A DNA stretch of 64,000 nt from G013214665 sp964649815. Lineage in GTDB: Bacteria; Pseudomonadota; Alphaproteobacteria; Rhodobacterales; Rhodobacteraceae. The position numbers were made by a program, and so were the translations under genes. Position 1 is the first letter of the stretch; the number at the start of each line of letters is the position of its first letter. The DNA is taken from contig CAZYQC010000001.1 of the NCBI GenBank assembly GCA_964649815.1, positions 1 through 64,000 on the forward strand, read 5' to 3'. The notes under the pieces are model-generated. The model had not been told where the DNA came from. It searched no databases and saw nothing but the letters and a program-made list of their open reading frames with translations. Shown here piece by piece: positions 35,230 through 43,962 of this stretch.

Positions 35230-35564
35230 TCAACCAATTGCGCATTTACACGATACCGCCTGACAACAAGGACCACTTTCTAGACAGGTTTCGCGATCAT
35301 GCGGCTCGGATCATGGCCCGATACGATTTCCGTATCTTGTCTATGTGGACAGACGAGCGGAACAGCCAAGTGAAGTTCGTCTATCTTTTGGCTTGGGATG
35401 ACGCAGCCGACATGGACGCCGGCTGGTCCAAGTTCATGGCGGACACAGAATGGTCCGACATCAAAAAGCGCACATCCGAGGAACAAGGCGATTTTGTTCT
35501 GGGGATCGAAGATCTGATCCTGACACCCTGCGCATTCTCTTCTGCCTTAGGAGGCGACCAATGA
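35226..35564 (+). CDS. NIPSNAP-family small protein inside the C-P lyase operon
   Basis: A 112-residue protein with NIPSNAP/dimeric alpha-beta barrel sequence character: INQLRIYTIPPDNKDHFLDR, ILSMWTDERNSQVKFVYLLA and a Trp-rich helix (GWSKFMADTEW). Such small domains form dimeric barrels that may bind small molecules or catalyse mono-oxygenation or isomerisation. It sits between phnJ and phnK with ATGA overlaps at both ends, so it is made in step with the C-P lyase, but it is not part of the E. coli operon. A role in C-P lyase chemistry or protection is inference. Confidence 0.83.
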   Translation: MINQLRIYTIPPDNKDHFLDRFRDHAARIMARYDFRILSMWTDERNSQVKFVYLLAWDDAADMDAGWSKFMADTEWSDIKKRTSEEQGDFVLGIEDLILTPCAFSSALGGDQ

Positions 35565-36331
35565 CCCCCCTTTTGCAAGTCAGCGACATCTCAAAATACT
35601 ACGGCAATCGCATTGGCTGCGCCGATGTGTCCTTTGACCTCTGGCCGGGTGAGGTCATGGGCATCGTCGGAGAGAGCGGCTCGGGCAAGTCAACGTTGCT
35701 GAATTGTTTGGCCGGTCACTTGCCGCCAGATGCGGGCCAGGTTGTCTTTGATACCCGCACCGATGGGCCGCGTGACACCGTCACCATGTCCGAACCCGAG
35801 CGGCGGATGTTGGGCCGGACCGATTGGGCCTTTGTACATCAGCACGCACGCGACGGTTTGCGCATGGGTGTTAGCGCAGGCGGCAACGTTGGCGAACGCC
35901 TGATGGCGGTCGGGGCACGCCATTACGGAGATATCCGCACCAAAGCTGTGGATTGGCTGGGCCGTGTCGAAATCGCGGCCGAGCGTGTCGACGACACACC
36001 AAGGCAATTCTCGGGCGGTATGCAGCAACGTTTGCAGATTGCCCGAAACCTCGTTACCGGCCCGCGCCTTGTGTTCATGGACGAGCCAACCGGAGGCCTG
36101 GACGTAAGTGTGCAGGCGCGTTTACTGGACCTGTTGCGCGGTTTGGTCCGCCAGATGGGCCTATCGGCAATCATCGTGACGCATGACTTGGCCGTTGTCC
36201 GTTTGTTGGCGGATCGATTGATGGTGATGAAGGACGGCCATGTGGTCGAAACCGGCCTGACGGACCAAGTCCTCGACGACCCACAACATGCGTATACGCA
36301 GCTTCTTGTTTCTTCTGTTTTGCAGGTGTGA
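35561..36331 (+). CDS. phnK: PhnK, ABC-type ATPase of the C-P lyase complex
   Basis: A 256-residue ABC ATPase (Walker A GESGSGKST, signature FSGGMQQRLQIARNL, Walker B LVFMDEPTGGLD). PhnK binds the PhnGHIJ core and couples ATP hydrolysis to turnover; it is not a transporter part. GGAGGCG lies just before the ATG at 35561, which overlaps the NIPSNAP stop by 4 bp. The AWFAL-type middle region (DWAFVHQHARDGLRMGVSAG) is a PhnK feature. Confidence 0.95.
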   Translation: MTPLLQVSDISKYYGNRIGCADVSFDLWPGEVMGIVGESGSGKSTLLNCLAGHLPPDAGQVVFDTRTDGPRDTVTMSEPERRMLGRTDWAFVHQHARDGLRMGVSAGGNVGERLMAVGARHYGDIRTKAVDWLGRVEIAAERVDDTPRQFSGGMQQRLQIARNLVTGPRLVFMDEPTGGLDVSVQARLLDLLRGLVRQMGLSAIIVTHDLAVVRLLADRLMVMKDGHVVETGLTDQVLDDPQHAYTQLLVSSVLQV

Positions 36332-36333
36332 TC

Positions 36334-37017
36334 ATGATCCACGTCGAAAACGTCTCAAAATCGTTCACTTTGCATAATCAAGGCAGCGCCGTTTTGCCCG
36401 TGATGGCCGAGGCGAACCTGTCGATTGCGCCAGGGGAATGTGTTGCCTTGGTGGGTGCATCGGGGGCGGGGAAATCCACGCTCATGCGCATGGTTTATGG
36501 CAACTACACCACCCAAGCGGGGCGCATTCTGGTGGGTGATGTCGATGTCGCCCGGGCAGAGCCGCGCGCCATTCTCGCGCTGCGCAAAGACACACTTGGA
36601 TACGTCAGCCAGTTCTTGCGCGTCGTGCCACGTGTGCCGACGCTGGATGTTGTCGCAGAACCTCTGCGGGCGTTGGGAACGGATGAGACACTGGCTTTGG
36701 CACGGGCCAAAGACCTGCTGAGCCAGTTGAACATCCCAGAACCTCTTTGGTCCCTCTCGCCAACGACCTTTTCTGGGGGCGAGCAGCAGCGGGTCAATAT
36801 CGCGCGAGGTTTCGCGCATACCTATCCCGCCCTTCTTTTGGATGAACCCACCGCCAGCTTGGACGCAACCAACCGCGAGGTTGTTTTACGGCTTATCGAA
36901 GATGCCAAATCGCGTGGCGCGGCAATCTTGGGCATTTTCCACGACGAGGCTGCCCGGGCCCGCGTATGCGACCGCGAAGTCGACGTGACCCAATTCACGC
37001 CGGAGATCGCGGCATGA
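36334..37017 (+). CDS. phnL: PhnL, ABC-type ATPase of the C-P lyase complex
   Basis: A 227-residue ABC ATPase paralogue of PhnK (Walker A GASGAGKST, signature FSGGEQQRVNIARGF, Walker B LLLDEPTASLD). It is needed with PhnGHI for attaching phosphonate to ATP ribose and is found in the dual-ATPase C-P lyase assembly. ATG at 36334 is preferred over a GTG six bases upstream that overlaps the phnK stop. It ends in a 4-bp overlap with phnN. Confidence 0.95.
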   Translation: MIHVENVSKSFTLHNQGSAVLPVMAEANLSIAPGECVALVGASGAGKSTLMRMVYGNYTTQAGRILVGDVDVARAEPRAILALRKDTLGYVSQFLRVVPRVPTLDVVAEPLRALGTDETLALARAKDLLSQLNIPEPLWSLSPTTFSGGEQQRVNIARGFAHTYPALLLDEPTASLDATNREVVLRLIEDAKSRGAAILGIFHDEAARARVCDREVDVTQFTPEIAA

Positions 37018-37556
37018 CAGGACGGCTTATCGCCGTTGTAGGCCCATCCGGGGTCGGAAAAGACACGGTGATGGAAGCTCTTAGGAGCGCCAGACCCGAC
37101 ATCGCTCTGGTGCGTCGCGTCATCACCCGACCCAGCGAAGCTGGGGGCGAGGACTTTGACGGTGTAACAGAGGAAGCGTTCAAAGCGCAGCAGGTCGCGG
37201 GCGCGTTTGTTCTGTCGTGGCAGGCGCATGGCCTGTCCTATGGCATACCAAAATCCATTCGGCACCGTTTGGACGCTGGCGAAGACATGCTGATCAACCT
37301 GTCGCGGGCTGTCCTTGCCGAGGCGCAAGACGCCTTCCCTTCACTCCAGGTCATTAACCTTACCGCAAGCAAAGAAGTCTTGGCCAAGCGTCTTGCCGCG
37401 CGCGGCCGCGAAACGGCCGAAGACATCAGCCGCCGTTTGGATAGGAAGGGCGCCGCGCTCCCTCCCACTTGCAACGTTTTGGAGATCGACAATTCTGGCG
37501 CCCTAGACGCCACATTGGAAAAGATCCTGAACGCGCTTTATCCGGTGAGTGCGTAG
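37014..37556 (+). CDS. phnN: PhnN, ribose 1,5-bisphosphokinase
   Basis: A 180-residue guanylate-kinase-like P-loop kinase (GPSGVGKDTVMEAL at about 10-23; RRVITRPSEAGGEDFDGVTE is the substrate region). It converts ribose 1,5-bisphosphate to PRPP, the last step of the C-P lyase pathway. The short form starts at 37014 in ATGA overlap with phnL, which fits the family length. Its 3' end overlaps the tail of the convergent 2H phosphodiesterase gene by 19 bp. Confidence 0.94.
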   Translation: MTGRLIAVVGPSGVGKDTVMEALRSARPDIALVRRVITRPSEAGGEDFDGVTEEAFKAQQVAGAFVLSWQAHGLSYGIPKSIRHRLDAGEDMLINLSRAVLAEAQDAFPSLQVINLTASKEVLAKRLAARGRETAEDISRRLDRKGAALPPTCNVLEIDNSGALDATLEKILNALYPVSA

Positions 37557-38218
37557 CGATGGATCTGATGAAATTGTCCATCCGCAGCCTCGCCCAAAAG
37601 GGTCATCGTCGCAATGTCATGCGGGGCCAACGAAACATGCGCCAACTGCTCGGCCAACGCAGCCTCGGTTTGATCAGCCAATTCGGCATCAAGACGCCCC
37701 GACAATGTCATGTGAAAGCGGAATTCGTCCAGAACGTAAGGGTATCCCCATTCCAGCAAGAGAGCCTCTTGCGCAGCAGTCAGGCGCGCCGCTCGGCGTT
37801 TCGCCAATTCAGCCTCGTTTGGAGCCGCTCGAAACGCGTCAAGTTCTTTGACAAACCGCGCTGCGAGATACGCCAAGGGTCCAGTGTCGCCCACCGGGCA
37901 CAGCGCGAGGAACTTGCCCAGGCGCGTAACGGCCAGGCCATCCAATTGAACAGGTTTTGCCGTTGCACACAAAGCTTCAAGGTGGCCAGCGAGCTCGTCA
38001 GCGGTTTTTCCGGCAGCAAGACGGAACGGTGGTTTGATCGTGGCGTGGAACCCGTATTTGCGCGGCGTTCTTGTCAAAGCCTCGACATCAATCGAAGCGA
38101 CCGTTGGATGCGCAACCTGACGTCCCGCAACAGAATCCCATCCCAACCAAGACGCTCCGAATTTGGCCAAATCGCTGTCGGGTTCAGGTGTGTAGTAGAT
38201 AGCAAAGCGTGAAAACAT
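37538..38218 (-). CDS. 2H phosphodiesterase of the phosphonate locus (DUF1045-like)
   Basis: A 226-residue 2H-superfamily protein with two H-x-T motifs about 111 residues apart: FHATIKPP (His58, Thr60) and FHMTLSG (His169, Thr171), the two halves of the active site. Similar proteins are annotated as a phosphonate metabolism protein in C-P lyase loci. 2H enzymes open cyclic phosphates. No phnP (the metallo-phosphodiesterase for 5-phosphoribosyl 1,2-cyclic phosphate) is seen here, so this may replace it. The start at 38218 overlaps the other strand's region just upstream of phnM2. Confidence 0.85.
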   Translation of the reverse strand: MFSRFAIYYTPEPDSDLAKFGASWLGWDSVAGRQVAHPTVASIDVEALTRTPRKYGFHATIKPPFRLAAGKTADELAGHLEALCATAKPVQLDGLAVTRLGKFLALCPVGDTGPLAYLAARFVKELDAFRAAPNEAELAKRRAARLTAAQEALLLEWGYPYVLDEFRFHMTLSGRLDAELADQTEAALAEQLAHVSLAPHDIATMTLLGEAADGQFHQIHRYALTG

Positions 38219-38252
38219 GACCCTTCCCTTGCAACAAACAGATGACGCTCCC

Positions 38253-39398
38253 ATGACAAAGGAAACGGTTCTTGCCAATGCTCGTATCGTTTTAGCGGAT
38301 GAGGTCGTGATTGGCTCTGTGCGCATCCAAGATGGCGTCATTGCTGATATCGACACGGGTCTGAGCGTGCCACAGGGCGCGATGGACTTGGACGGTGACT
38401 ATCTCTCTCCTGGTTTGATCGAACTTCACACGGACAATTTGGAACGCCACATCACCCCCAGACCAAAGGTCGAATGGCCACATCGCGCGGCGATATTGGC
38501 GCACGACCGAGAGCTGGCGGGATGCGGGATTACTACGGTTTTTGACGCGATCCGGGTGGGGTCCATCGTGTCGGACACGAACAAACGCTACGGAAAATAC
38601 GCGCGCCAGATGGCCGACGAAATTTTAGAAATGCGCGCCGCTGGCGCCCTGAAGATCAGCCATCATATCCACTTGCGGGCCGAAATCTGTTCGGAAACCC
38701 TGATCGAAGAGTTAAACGAATTCGGTGATGCGGATCGTGTCGGCATCGTCTCGCTGATGGATCATACACCAGGCCAAAGGCAGTTCCGCGACATCACCAA
38801 GTTCGAAGATTACGTCTGCGGCAAACATGGCCTGTCGCGCGAGGGGTTTGCTGAATATTGCGATTTTCTTTTCGGCTTGCAAAACACGCTGGGCGCGAAA
38901 CACGAGGCGGCGGCGGTGGCCGCTGCGGCACGGTACGGCGCGACACTTGCCAGCCATGATGACACAACCGCAGAGCAAGTCGCTGTATCTGCATCTCACG
39001 GTGTCGACGTAGCCGAATTCCCAACAACCGTCGAAGCCGCCCAAGCTTGTCGTGATGCCGGTATCGCTGTGATTATGGGCGCACCCAACTTGGTGCGCGG
39101 CGGAAGTCATTCAGGAAACGTCGCGGCCAAGACGCTTGCTGAGGCGGACCTTCTGGACATCATTTCCAGCGATTATGTACCTGCCGCTCTGCTGTTGTCG
39201 GCGGTTATGCTGGGTGATCTTTGGGGTGATATGGCCAAGGGCATCGCCACTGTGACCAGTGCGCCTGCTCGATCTGTTGGCCTTGATGATCGGGGCGCGA
39301 TTGAGATCGGAAAACGCGCAGATTTGGTCCGCTTTCGGCAACAATCCGAGATCGTGGTCGCGCGCGAGGTTTGGTCCAACGGCAACCAAGTCGCCTAA
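38253..39398 (+). CDS. phnM: PhnM, phosphonate triphosphate diphosphohydrolase (copy 2)
   Basis: A 381-residue amidohydrolase-superfamily enzyme, the second phnM in the locus. The metal motif is HTDNLERHITPRP, close to the classical form, and GAPNLVRGGSHSGNVA and DIISSDYVPAALLLSAV are further landmarks. The N-terminus (MTKETVLANARIVLADEVV) at 38253 is typical, whereas the in-frame ATG at 38217 adds an atypical leader and has no better ribosome binding site. It is divergent from the 2H gene and may be the main PhnM of the C-P lyase route. It converges on the MarR gene with a 4-bp overlap. Confidence 0.93.
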   Translation: MTKETVLANARIVLADEVVIGSVRIQDGVIADIDTGLSVPQGAMDLDGDYLSPGLIELHTDNLERHITPRPKVEWPHRAAILAHDRELAGCGITTVFDAIRVGSIVSDTNKRYGKYARQMADEILEMRAAGALKISHHIHLRAEICSETLIEELNEFGDADRVGIVSLMDHTPGQRQFRDITKFEDYVCGKHGLSREGFAEYCDFLFGLQNTLGAKHEAAAVAAAARYGATLASHDDTTAEQVAVSASHGVDVAEFPTTVEAAQACRDAGIAVIMGAPNLVRGGSHSGNVAAKTLAEADLLDIISSDYVPAALLLSAVMLGDLWGDMAKGIATVTSAPARSVGLDDRGAIEIGKRADLVRFRQQSEIVVAREVWSNGNQVA

Positions 39399-39907
39399 GC
39401 CGATCCCCGCTTGGTCGCATTGGCGTCAAAACGGGCCAAAACACGGTAAAAGGTGTCCAAATCGCTGTCGCTAACACCGGCCTGCAAATCACTTTGCAGT
39501 TTGTCCATAATTGGCGAGAGTTTTCGCACGTAGGTCAAACTTTGCCCTGTCAAACGCAGGATAAACTTCCGCTGGTCGTTTGCGTCAGGCGATGACGTCA
39601 CCAAACCCTTCGCGGTCATCGCGCTCAACCGTCGGCTCAGCTGTCCTTTGTCGATTTGGAGTTCTGATGCGATGATCGACATCGGCGCCTCTTTATAAAG
39701 CGACAACAGCTGTATCACGCGCCATTCAACCAATGTGAGGTCGGAATGCGATTTCAATACCTGGGCCGCATGGGCGTTCAGGTTCGCATGCGTTTTCGCG
39801 ACGCGAACAGTGACGGACCCGCGCTGAACGGTTTGCGATTTTAGTGCTGGCTCTCCCATAAGTAATGTGTAGATTTCCAGCTTTGACCTATCAACCTTAG
39901 AGTGCAT
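39395..39907 (-). CDS. MarR-family regulator of the hydantoinase-type operon
   Basis: A winged-helix regulator of about 155-170 residues. The MarR core reads LTLVEWRVIQLLSLYKEAP, then IASELQIDKGQLSRRLSAM and the wing LVTSSPDANDQRKFILRLT. The start is uncertain: 39907 (MHSKVD) is used here, 39859 (MGEPAL) is also plausible, and neither has a clear ribosome binding site. It is divergent from the nine-gene catabolic operon, and inverted repeats lie in the gap, so it probably represses that operon and responds to the substrate or an intermediate. Confidence 0.87.
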   Translation of the reverse strand: MHSKVDRSKLEIYTLLMGEPALKSQTVQRGSVTVRVAKTHANLNAHAAQVLKSHSDLTLVEWRVIQLLSLYKEAPMSIIASELQIDKGQLSRRLSAMTAKGLVTSSPDANDQRKFILRLTGQSLTYVRKLSPIMDKLQSDLQAGVSDSDLDTFYRVLARFDANATKRGSA

Positions 39908-39981
39908 CAGAAGCTGCTGCCCCACCCTAAGATGCTAGAAATTTCAGCTTTCATGCGTGCCGCCTGTTGGTTGTGTGCTTT

Positions 39982-40056
39982 TTGAACGGAACAGCCTCTG
40001 TCAACTGGGCCGTTCAAGACTCCGATCCCTAGGATGCGGCATTTCCGTTGACAGAG
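39982..40056. promoter_or_regulatory. Overlapping inverted repeats upstream of the hyu-type operon
   Basis: Two perfect inverted repeats are interleaved: TTGAACGG (39982-39989) with CCGTTCAA (40010-40017), and CTCTGTCAAC (39996-40005) with GTTGACAGAG (40047-40056). They lie between the marR-type gene and hyuA. A TTGACA element within the second arm could be part of a promoter. Such arrays are typical of MarR control regions. The repeats are seen directly, the function inferred. Confidence 0.6.
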
Positions 40057-40216
40057 TCTGAACATTGAAAGAGCGTCACACCATGACGACGACACTTTCA
40101 GTGATTCCACGCTTAGGGCGGCGCGATACGGGCTGTGACCTGGTGACAATAGGCTAAGCACGGCGCTTTTGCGGCGCGCGTTTGCCTTTCCGCTCACCCC
40201 TTGTCTTCGGTTTTCA

Positions 40217-42316
40217 ATGAAAAACTCACCCTCGTTGCGGCTTGCCATCGATATTGGCGGCACTTTCACCGACACGGTCCTAATGGATGACGGCGGCGGC
40301 CTTTTGGCGTCTGCCAAAACCCCAACGACACCTTCCAACCCCACATTGGGCGCCCTTGCCGGAGCGCGCATCGTCGTCGCTCAGGCAGGCGTGCAGTGGG
40401 AGCAGATCGCTGGCTTTATCCACGGCACCACACTCGCGACAAACGCCCTGATCGAGCGCCGCGGCGCCCGGGTCTCGACCATCACGAACGACGGTTTTCG
40501 CGATATCCTGGAAATCGCATACGAGCGGCGGTACAGCCAATACGACATCAACATAACCAAGCCCGATTTGATTGTGCCGCGTTCTCGGTCGTTCACGATT
40601 GGCGGGCGCATGTCGGCCTCTGGGCAAGAGCTGACTGTCTTGGATGGCGTAGCTATTGCAGGTCTTGCGGAAAGCCTCGAACGGGAACGTACCGAGGCGA
40701 TCGCGATCTGCCTGCTGCATGCATATGCGAACCCCTCGCACGAGCTCGCCCTTAGGGACGCCCTTGCCTCTGCCCTGCCTGGCGTGACGATTTCGGTGTC
40801 ACACGAAGTCAGCCCCGAAGCGCGAGAATTCGATCGCCTCTGCACGACGCTGGCAAATGCCTACATCCAACCGCTGATGTCGGAATACCTTACCGATTTC
40901 GAAGCGGCTTTCTCGGCAGAGGGTTTGACCTGCCCCGTTTTGATGATGACCGCAGGTGGCGGCATGACGACCTTGGAAACGGCGGCCCGCCTGCCCATTC
41001 GGTTGGTTGAATCCGGGCCTGCGGGCGGCGCGATTTTGGCCGCTCGGGTCGCCAAGGGGATTGGCGAGGATGCCGTCCTGTCGTTTGACATGGGCGGCAC
41101 GACGGCCAAGCTGTGCCTCATCGACAATTACACACCGCAAACGGCCCGAACATTCGAGGTCTCACGCGCGGAACGTTTTATCAAAGGCTCTGGAATGCCT
41201 GTTCGCATACCGGTCGTCGACATGATCGAAATTGGCGCAGGCGGAGGTTCCAAAGCCCGCGTTGACCGATTGGGGCGCGTCATGGTTGGCCCAGAAAGCG
41301 CAGGATCAGAGCCAGGGCCTGCGGGTTTCGGAAAAGGTGGAACAGATCCGACGGTCACGGACGCCGACATCGCACAAGGCTATATCGACCCTGACGCCTT
41401 TGCTGAAGGACGTTTGCAGATAGACTTCGCCGCCTGTGAACGGGCGCTGGTGTCCGGCATCGCGGTGCCCCTTGCGTTAAAGCCCTCACCAGCGGCCCAA
41501 GCCGTCAGTGATATCGTGGACGAAAGCATGGCGAGCGCTGCCCGCATGCACGCAGTCGAGTCCGGCAAAGACCTGGCCCAGCGAACAATGATCGCCTTTG
41601 GCGGAAATGGCCCACTTCACGCCTGCCGTGTCGCGCGCAGATCAGGCGTGCGCAGGATCGTCGTCCCGCCAGACCCCGGTGTGGGCAGTGCGGTTGGCTT
41701 TCTGTTCGCGCCTGTGTCTTTCGAAATCGTTCAGTCGCGGTACACCACACTGGATAACTTTGACAAAAAGGCGATCAATGCGTTCCTTTCAGACCTGATT
41801 GTCGAAGCGAAAAGCATCGTTCGACAGGGGGCGCCTGATGGCGCTTTGACCCTGCGCATTCAGGCATTTATGCGGTATCAAGGCCAAGGACACGAGATCG
41901 AAATCGACGTCCCGAGTGACGCCCTCAGCGATAAAGATGTCTCCGATCTCCGCCGCGCGTTTGAAAGCGAATACGCCCGTTTGTTCAGCCGCGCGGTACC
42001 TGGCATGACAATCGAAATTCTCAATTGGGCTGTCCAAGTGTCCTCTGCCGCCGGTGACGCGCCGGACGCCAAAGCGAGGCCAGATCACGTCGTCGCAACA
42101 CCCAATAGGAAACGAGACATCTTCTGCGACGTTACAGCTGGGTGGACCCAAGCGGACGTCTACACGCGCTCAGATCTGTTGCCCGGTACGACCTTGAATG
42201 GCCCCGCCTTGATCGTTGAACCACAGACAACGACCTTTGTCGGCGCAGACTTTTCTGCTGCGGTCGACGGCTTGGGTAATTTGGTTTTGACCAAAACGAT
42301 AGGAGAGCCCGCATGA
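40217..42316 (+). CDS. HyuA-type hydantoinase/oxoprolinase subunit A
   Basis: A 699-residue ATP-dependent cyclic-amide hydrolase or carboxylase subunit of the ASKHA-fold family (N-methylhydantoinase A, 5-oxoprolinase, acetone carboxylase beta). The first ATP motif is LAIDIGGTFTD at the N-terminus, the second DMGGTTAKLCLID. GTTLATNALIERRGARVS and MIAFGGNGPLHACRVARRSG are further landmarks. With HyuB it would hydrolyse an amide or lactam bond at the cost of ATP. ATG at 40217 is chosen because the homology starts there. It opens a nine-gene operon and overlaps hyuB by 4 bp. Confidence 0.9.
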   Translation: MKNSPSLRLAIDIGGTFTDTVLMDDGGGLLASAKTPTTPSNPTLGALAGARIVVAQAGVQWEQIAGFIHGTTLATNALIERRGARVSTITNDGFRDILEIAYERRYSQYDINITKPDLIVPRSRSFTIGGRMSASGQELTVLDGVAIAGLAESLERERTEAIAICLLHAYANPSHELALRDALASALPGVTISVSHEVSPEAREFDRLCTTLANAYIQPLMSEYLTDFEAAFSAEGLTCPVLMMTAGGGMTTLETAARLPIRLVESGPAGGAILAARVAKGIGEDAVLSFDMGGTTAKLCLIDNYTPQTARTFEVSRAERFIKGSGMPVRIPVVDMIEIGAGGGSKARVDRLGRVMVGPESAGSEPGPAGFGKGGTDPTVTDADIAQGYIDPDAFAEGRLQIDFAACERALVSGIAVPLALKPSPAAQAVSDIVDESMASAARMHAVESGKDLAQRTMIAFGGNGPLHACRVARRSGVRRIVVPPDPGVGSAVGFLFAPVSFEIVQSRYTTLDNFDKKAINAFLSDLIVEAKSIVRQGAPDGALTLRIQAFMRYQGQGHEIEIDVPSDALSDKDVSDLRRAFESEYARLFSRAVPGMTIEILNWAVQVSSAAGDAPDAKARPDHVVATPNRKRDIFCDVTAGWTQADVYTRSDLLPGTTLNGPALIVEPQTTTFVGADFSAAVDGLGNLVLTKTIGEPA

Positions 42317-43962
42317 GCCCCGCCGATCCAAAGCTACAAGTCATGTGGAACCGCCTTCTGGCGGTCGTCGAAGAGCAGGGGCAAGCGCTGATCCGTGCCG
42401 CTTTCAGTCCTATCGTCAGAGAATGTGGTGACATCTCTGCAGGCATCTTTGACGTCGACGGTCGCATGCTTGCACAGGCCGTCACAGGCACGCCCGGGCA
42501 CATCAATACGATGGCCGAAGCAGTTAAAGACTTGCGCGCACGTTTCGTGCAGACCGACATGCAACCCGGCGACATCTTTATGACAAATGACCCGTGGATT
42601 GCGTCCGGGCATCTCAATGACTTTCTGCTCATGATGCCGGTGTTTCACGGTGGAAAAGTCGTCGCCTATACGGCCTGTACATCTCATCTGGTGGATTTGG
42701 GCGGACTGGGCATGGGCCCCGAAGGCTCCGACCTTTACGACGAGGGTCTGCTAATCCCACCGTGCAAGTTGGTGGATCGCGGCCAAGTGAACACCCTGTT
42801 GATGGACATTGTAAAAGCGAACTCGCGCGAACCCATTGCAAACGAAGGCGACATTTATGCATTGATCGCCTGCTGTGAGGCCGGTGCAACGCGGCTCTGC
42901 GATATGATGGAAGAGTTTGGCCTCGATGATCTGGTGGACCTTGCCGATTACATTGTCGACACCTCGTTGCGGGGGACCAAGGCAGCCATCGCAGAGGTCC
43001 CGCCGGGCGTATACCAAGCCTCACTTGTCGTAGATGGTTACGATGAGCCGATCCAGTTGCAAGCGACGCTCAGCATCACGCCAGAGGATGTCGAACTGGA
43101 TTTTTCGGGAACATCGCCCTCTTCCCCGAAAGGCATCAACGTTCCCGTGAATTACGCCACGGCCTATGCAGTCTTTGCGCTGCGGTGTATCATCGGCGCG
43201 GACATTCCCAACAATGCTGGCTCTCTTCTGCCATTCCGCGTCATTGCTCCGGCGGGATGCATTTTGAACGCACAGGCGCCATCCCCCGTGGCGATGCGGC
43301 ATACTTTGGGCCAAATGACGCCGGATCTCGTCTATGCATGCTTGTCGCAAGCCCTGCCCGACAAGGTCCCAGCCGAAGGGGCGTCGTGTATGTACGATTT
43401 ACCACTGCGCCACGCCCCAGATGCCGCCCTGCGCGGCGACACTCAATTCGCGGTGGAGCTCGTATTCAGTGGCGGAACCGGCGCACGGCCATCCCAGGAT
43501 GGACTGTCGGCAACAGCTTTCCCCAGCGGCGTCTGGGGCAGCCAGGTGGAAACCACCGAAGCCTCCGCGCCCGTTCTCATCACCAAACGAGAGCTGCGCG
43601 TGGATTCCGGTGGCGCGGGCAAATGGCGTGGCGGTCTTGGGCAAAGCATCGAGATGACCGCCGCCACTAACCAGGATTTGATGCTGTTTCTTTCCGTCGA
43701 GCGCGTCAAAAACCCTGCGCGGGGCCGGTTTGGCGGCGGAGCAGGTGCGCCAGGAAACATTCAACTCAAATCCACCGGACAGTCTCTGCCAAGCAAAGGC
43801 GAAGTTCGCATACCCGCTGGTGAAACACTGGTGTTTGAAACACCCGGTGGCGGCGGGTTTGGCCTGGCATCCGACCGCTCGCCAGAAGACGTGGCGCGTG
43901 ACGTATCCGAAGGGGTTGTTACGCCGGCTTCCGCAGAACGCGATTACGGGAGGCACGGATGA
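42313..43962 (+). CDS. HyuB-type hydantoinase/oxoprolinase subunit B
   Basis: A 549-residue partner of HyuA: MWNRLLAVVEEQGQALIRAA at the start, GDIFMTNDPWIASGHLNDFL in the middle and the Gly-rich ending ETLVFETPGGGGFG, all family hallmarks. Acetone carboxylase alpha and N-methylhydantoinase B are the closest characterised relatives, but the substrate cannot be read from sequence. The gene begins in ATGA overlap with hyuA and ends in ATGA overlap with the aminotransferase, so the complex and the next enzyme are made together. Confidence 0.9.
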   Translation: MSPADPKLQVMWNRLLAVVEEQGQALIRAAFSPIVRECGDISAGIFDVDGRMLAQAVTGTPGHINTMAEAVKDLRARFVQTDMQPGDIFMTNDPWIASGHLNDFLLMMPVFHGGKVVAYTACTSHLVDLGGLGMGPEGSDLYDEGLLIPPCKLVDRGQVNTLLMDIVKANSREPIANEGDIYALIACCEAGATRLCDMMEEFGLDDLVDLADYIVDTSLRGTKAAIAEVPPGVYQASLVVDGYDEPIQLQATLSITPEDVELDFSGTSPSSPKGINVPVNYATAYAVFALRCIIGADIPNNAGSLLPFRVIAPAGCILNAQAPSPVAMRHTLGQMTPDLVYACLSQALPDKVPAEGASCMYDLPLRHAPDAALRGDTQFAVELVFSGGTGARPSQDGLSATAFPSGVWGSQVETTEASAPVLITKRELRVDSGGAGKWRGGLGQSIEMTAATNQDLMLFLSVERVKNPARGRFGGGAGAPGNIQLKSTGQSLPSKGEVRIPAGETLVFETPGGGGFGLASDRSPEDVARDVSEGVVTPASAERDYGRHG

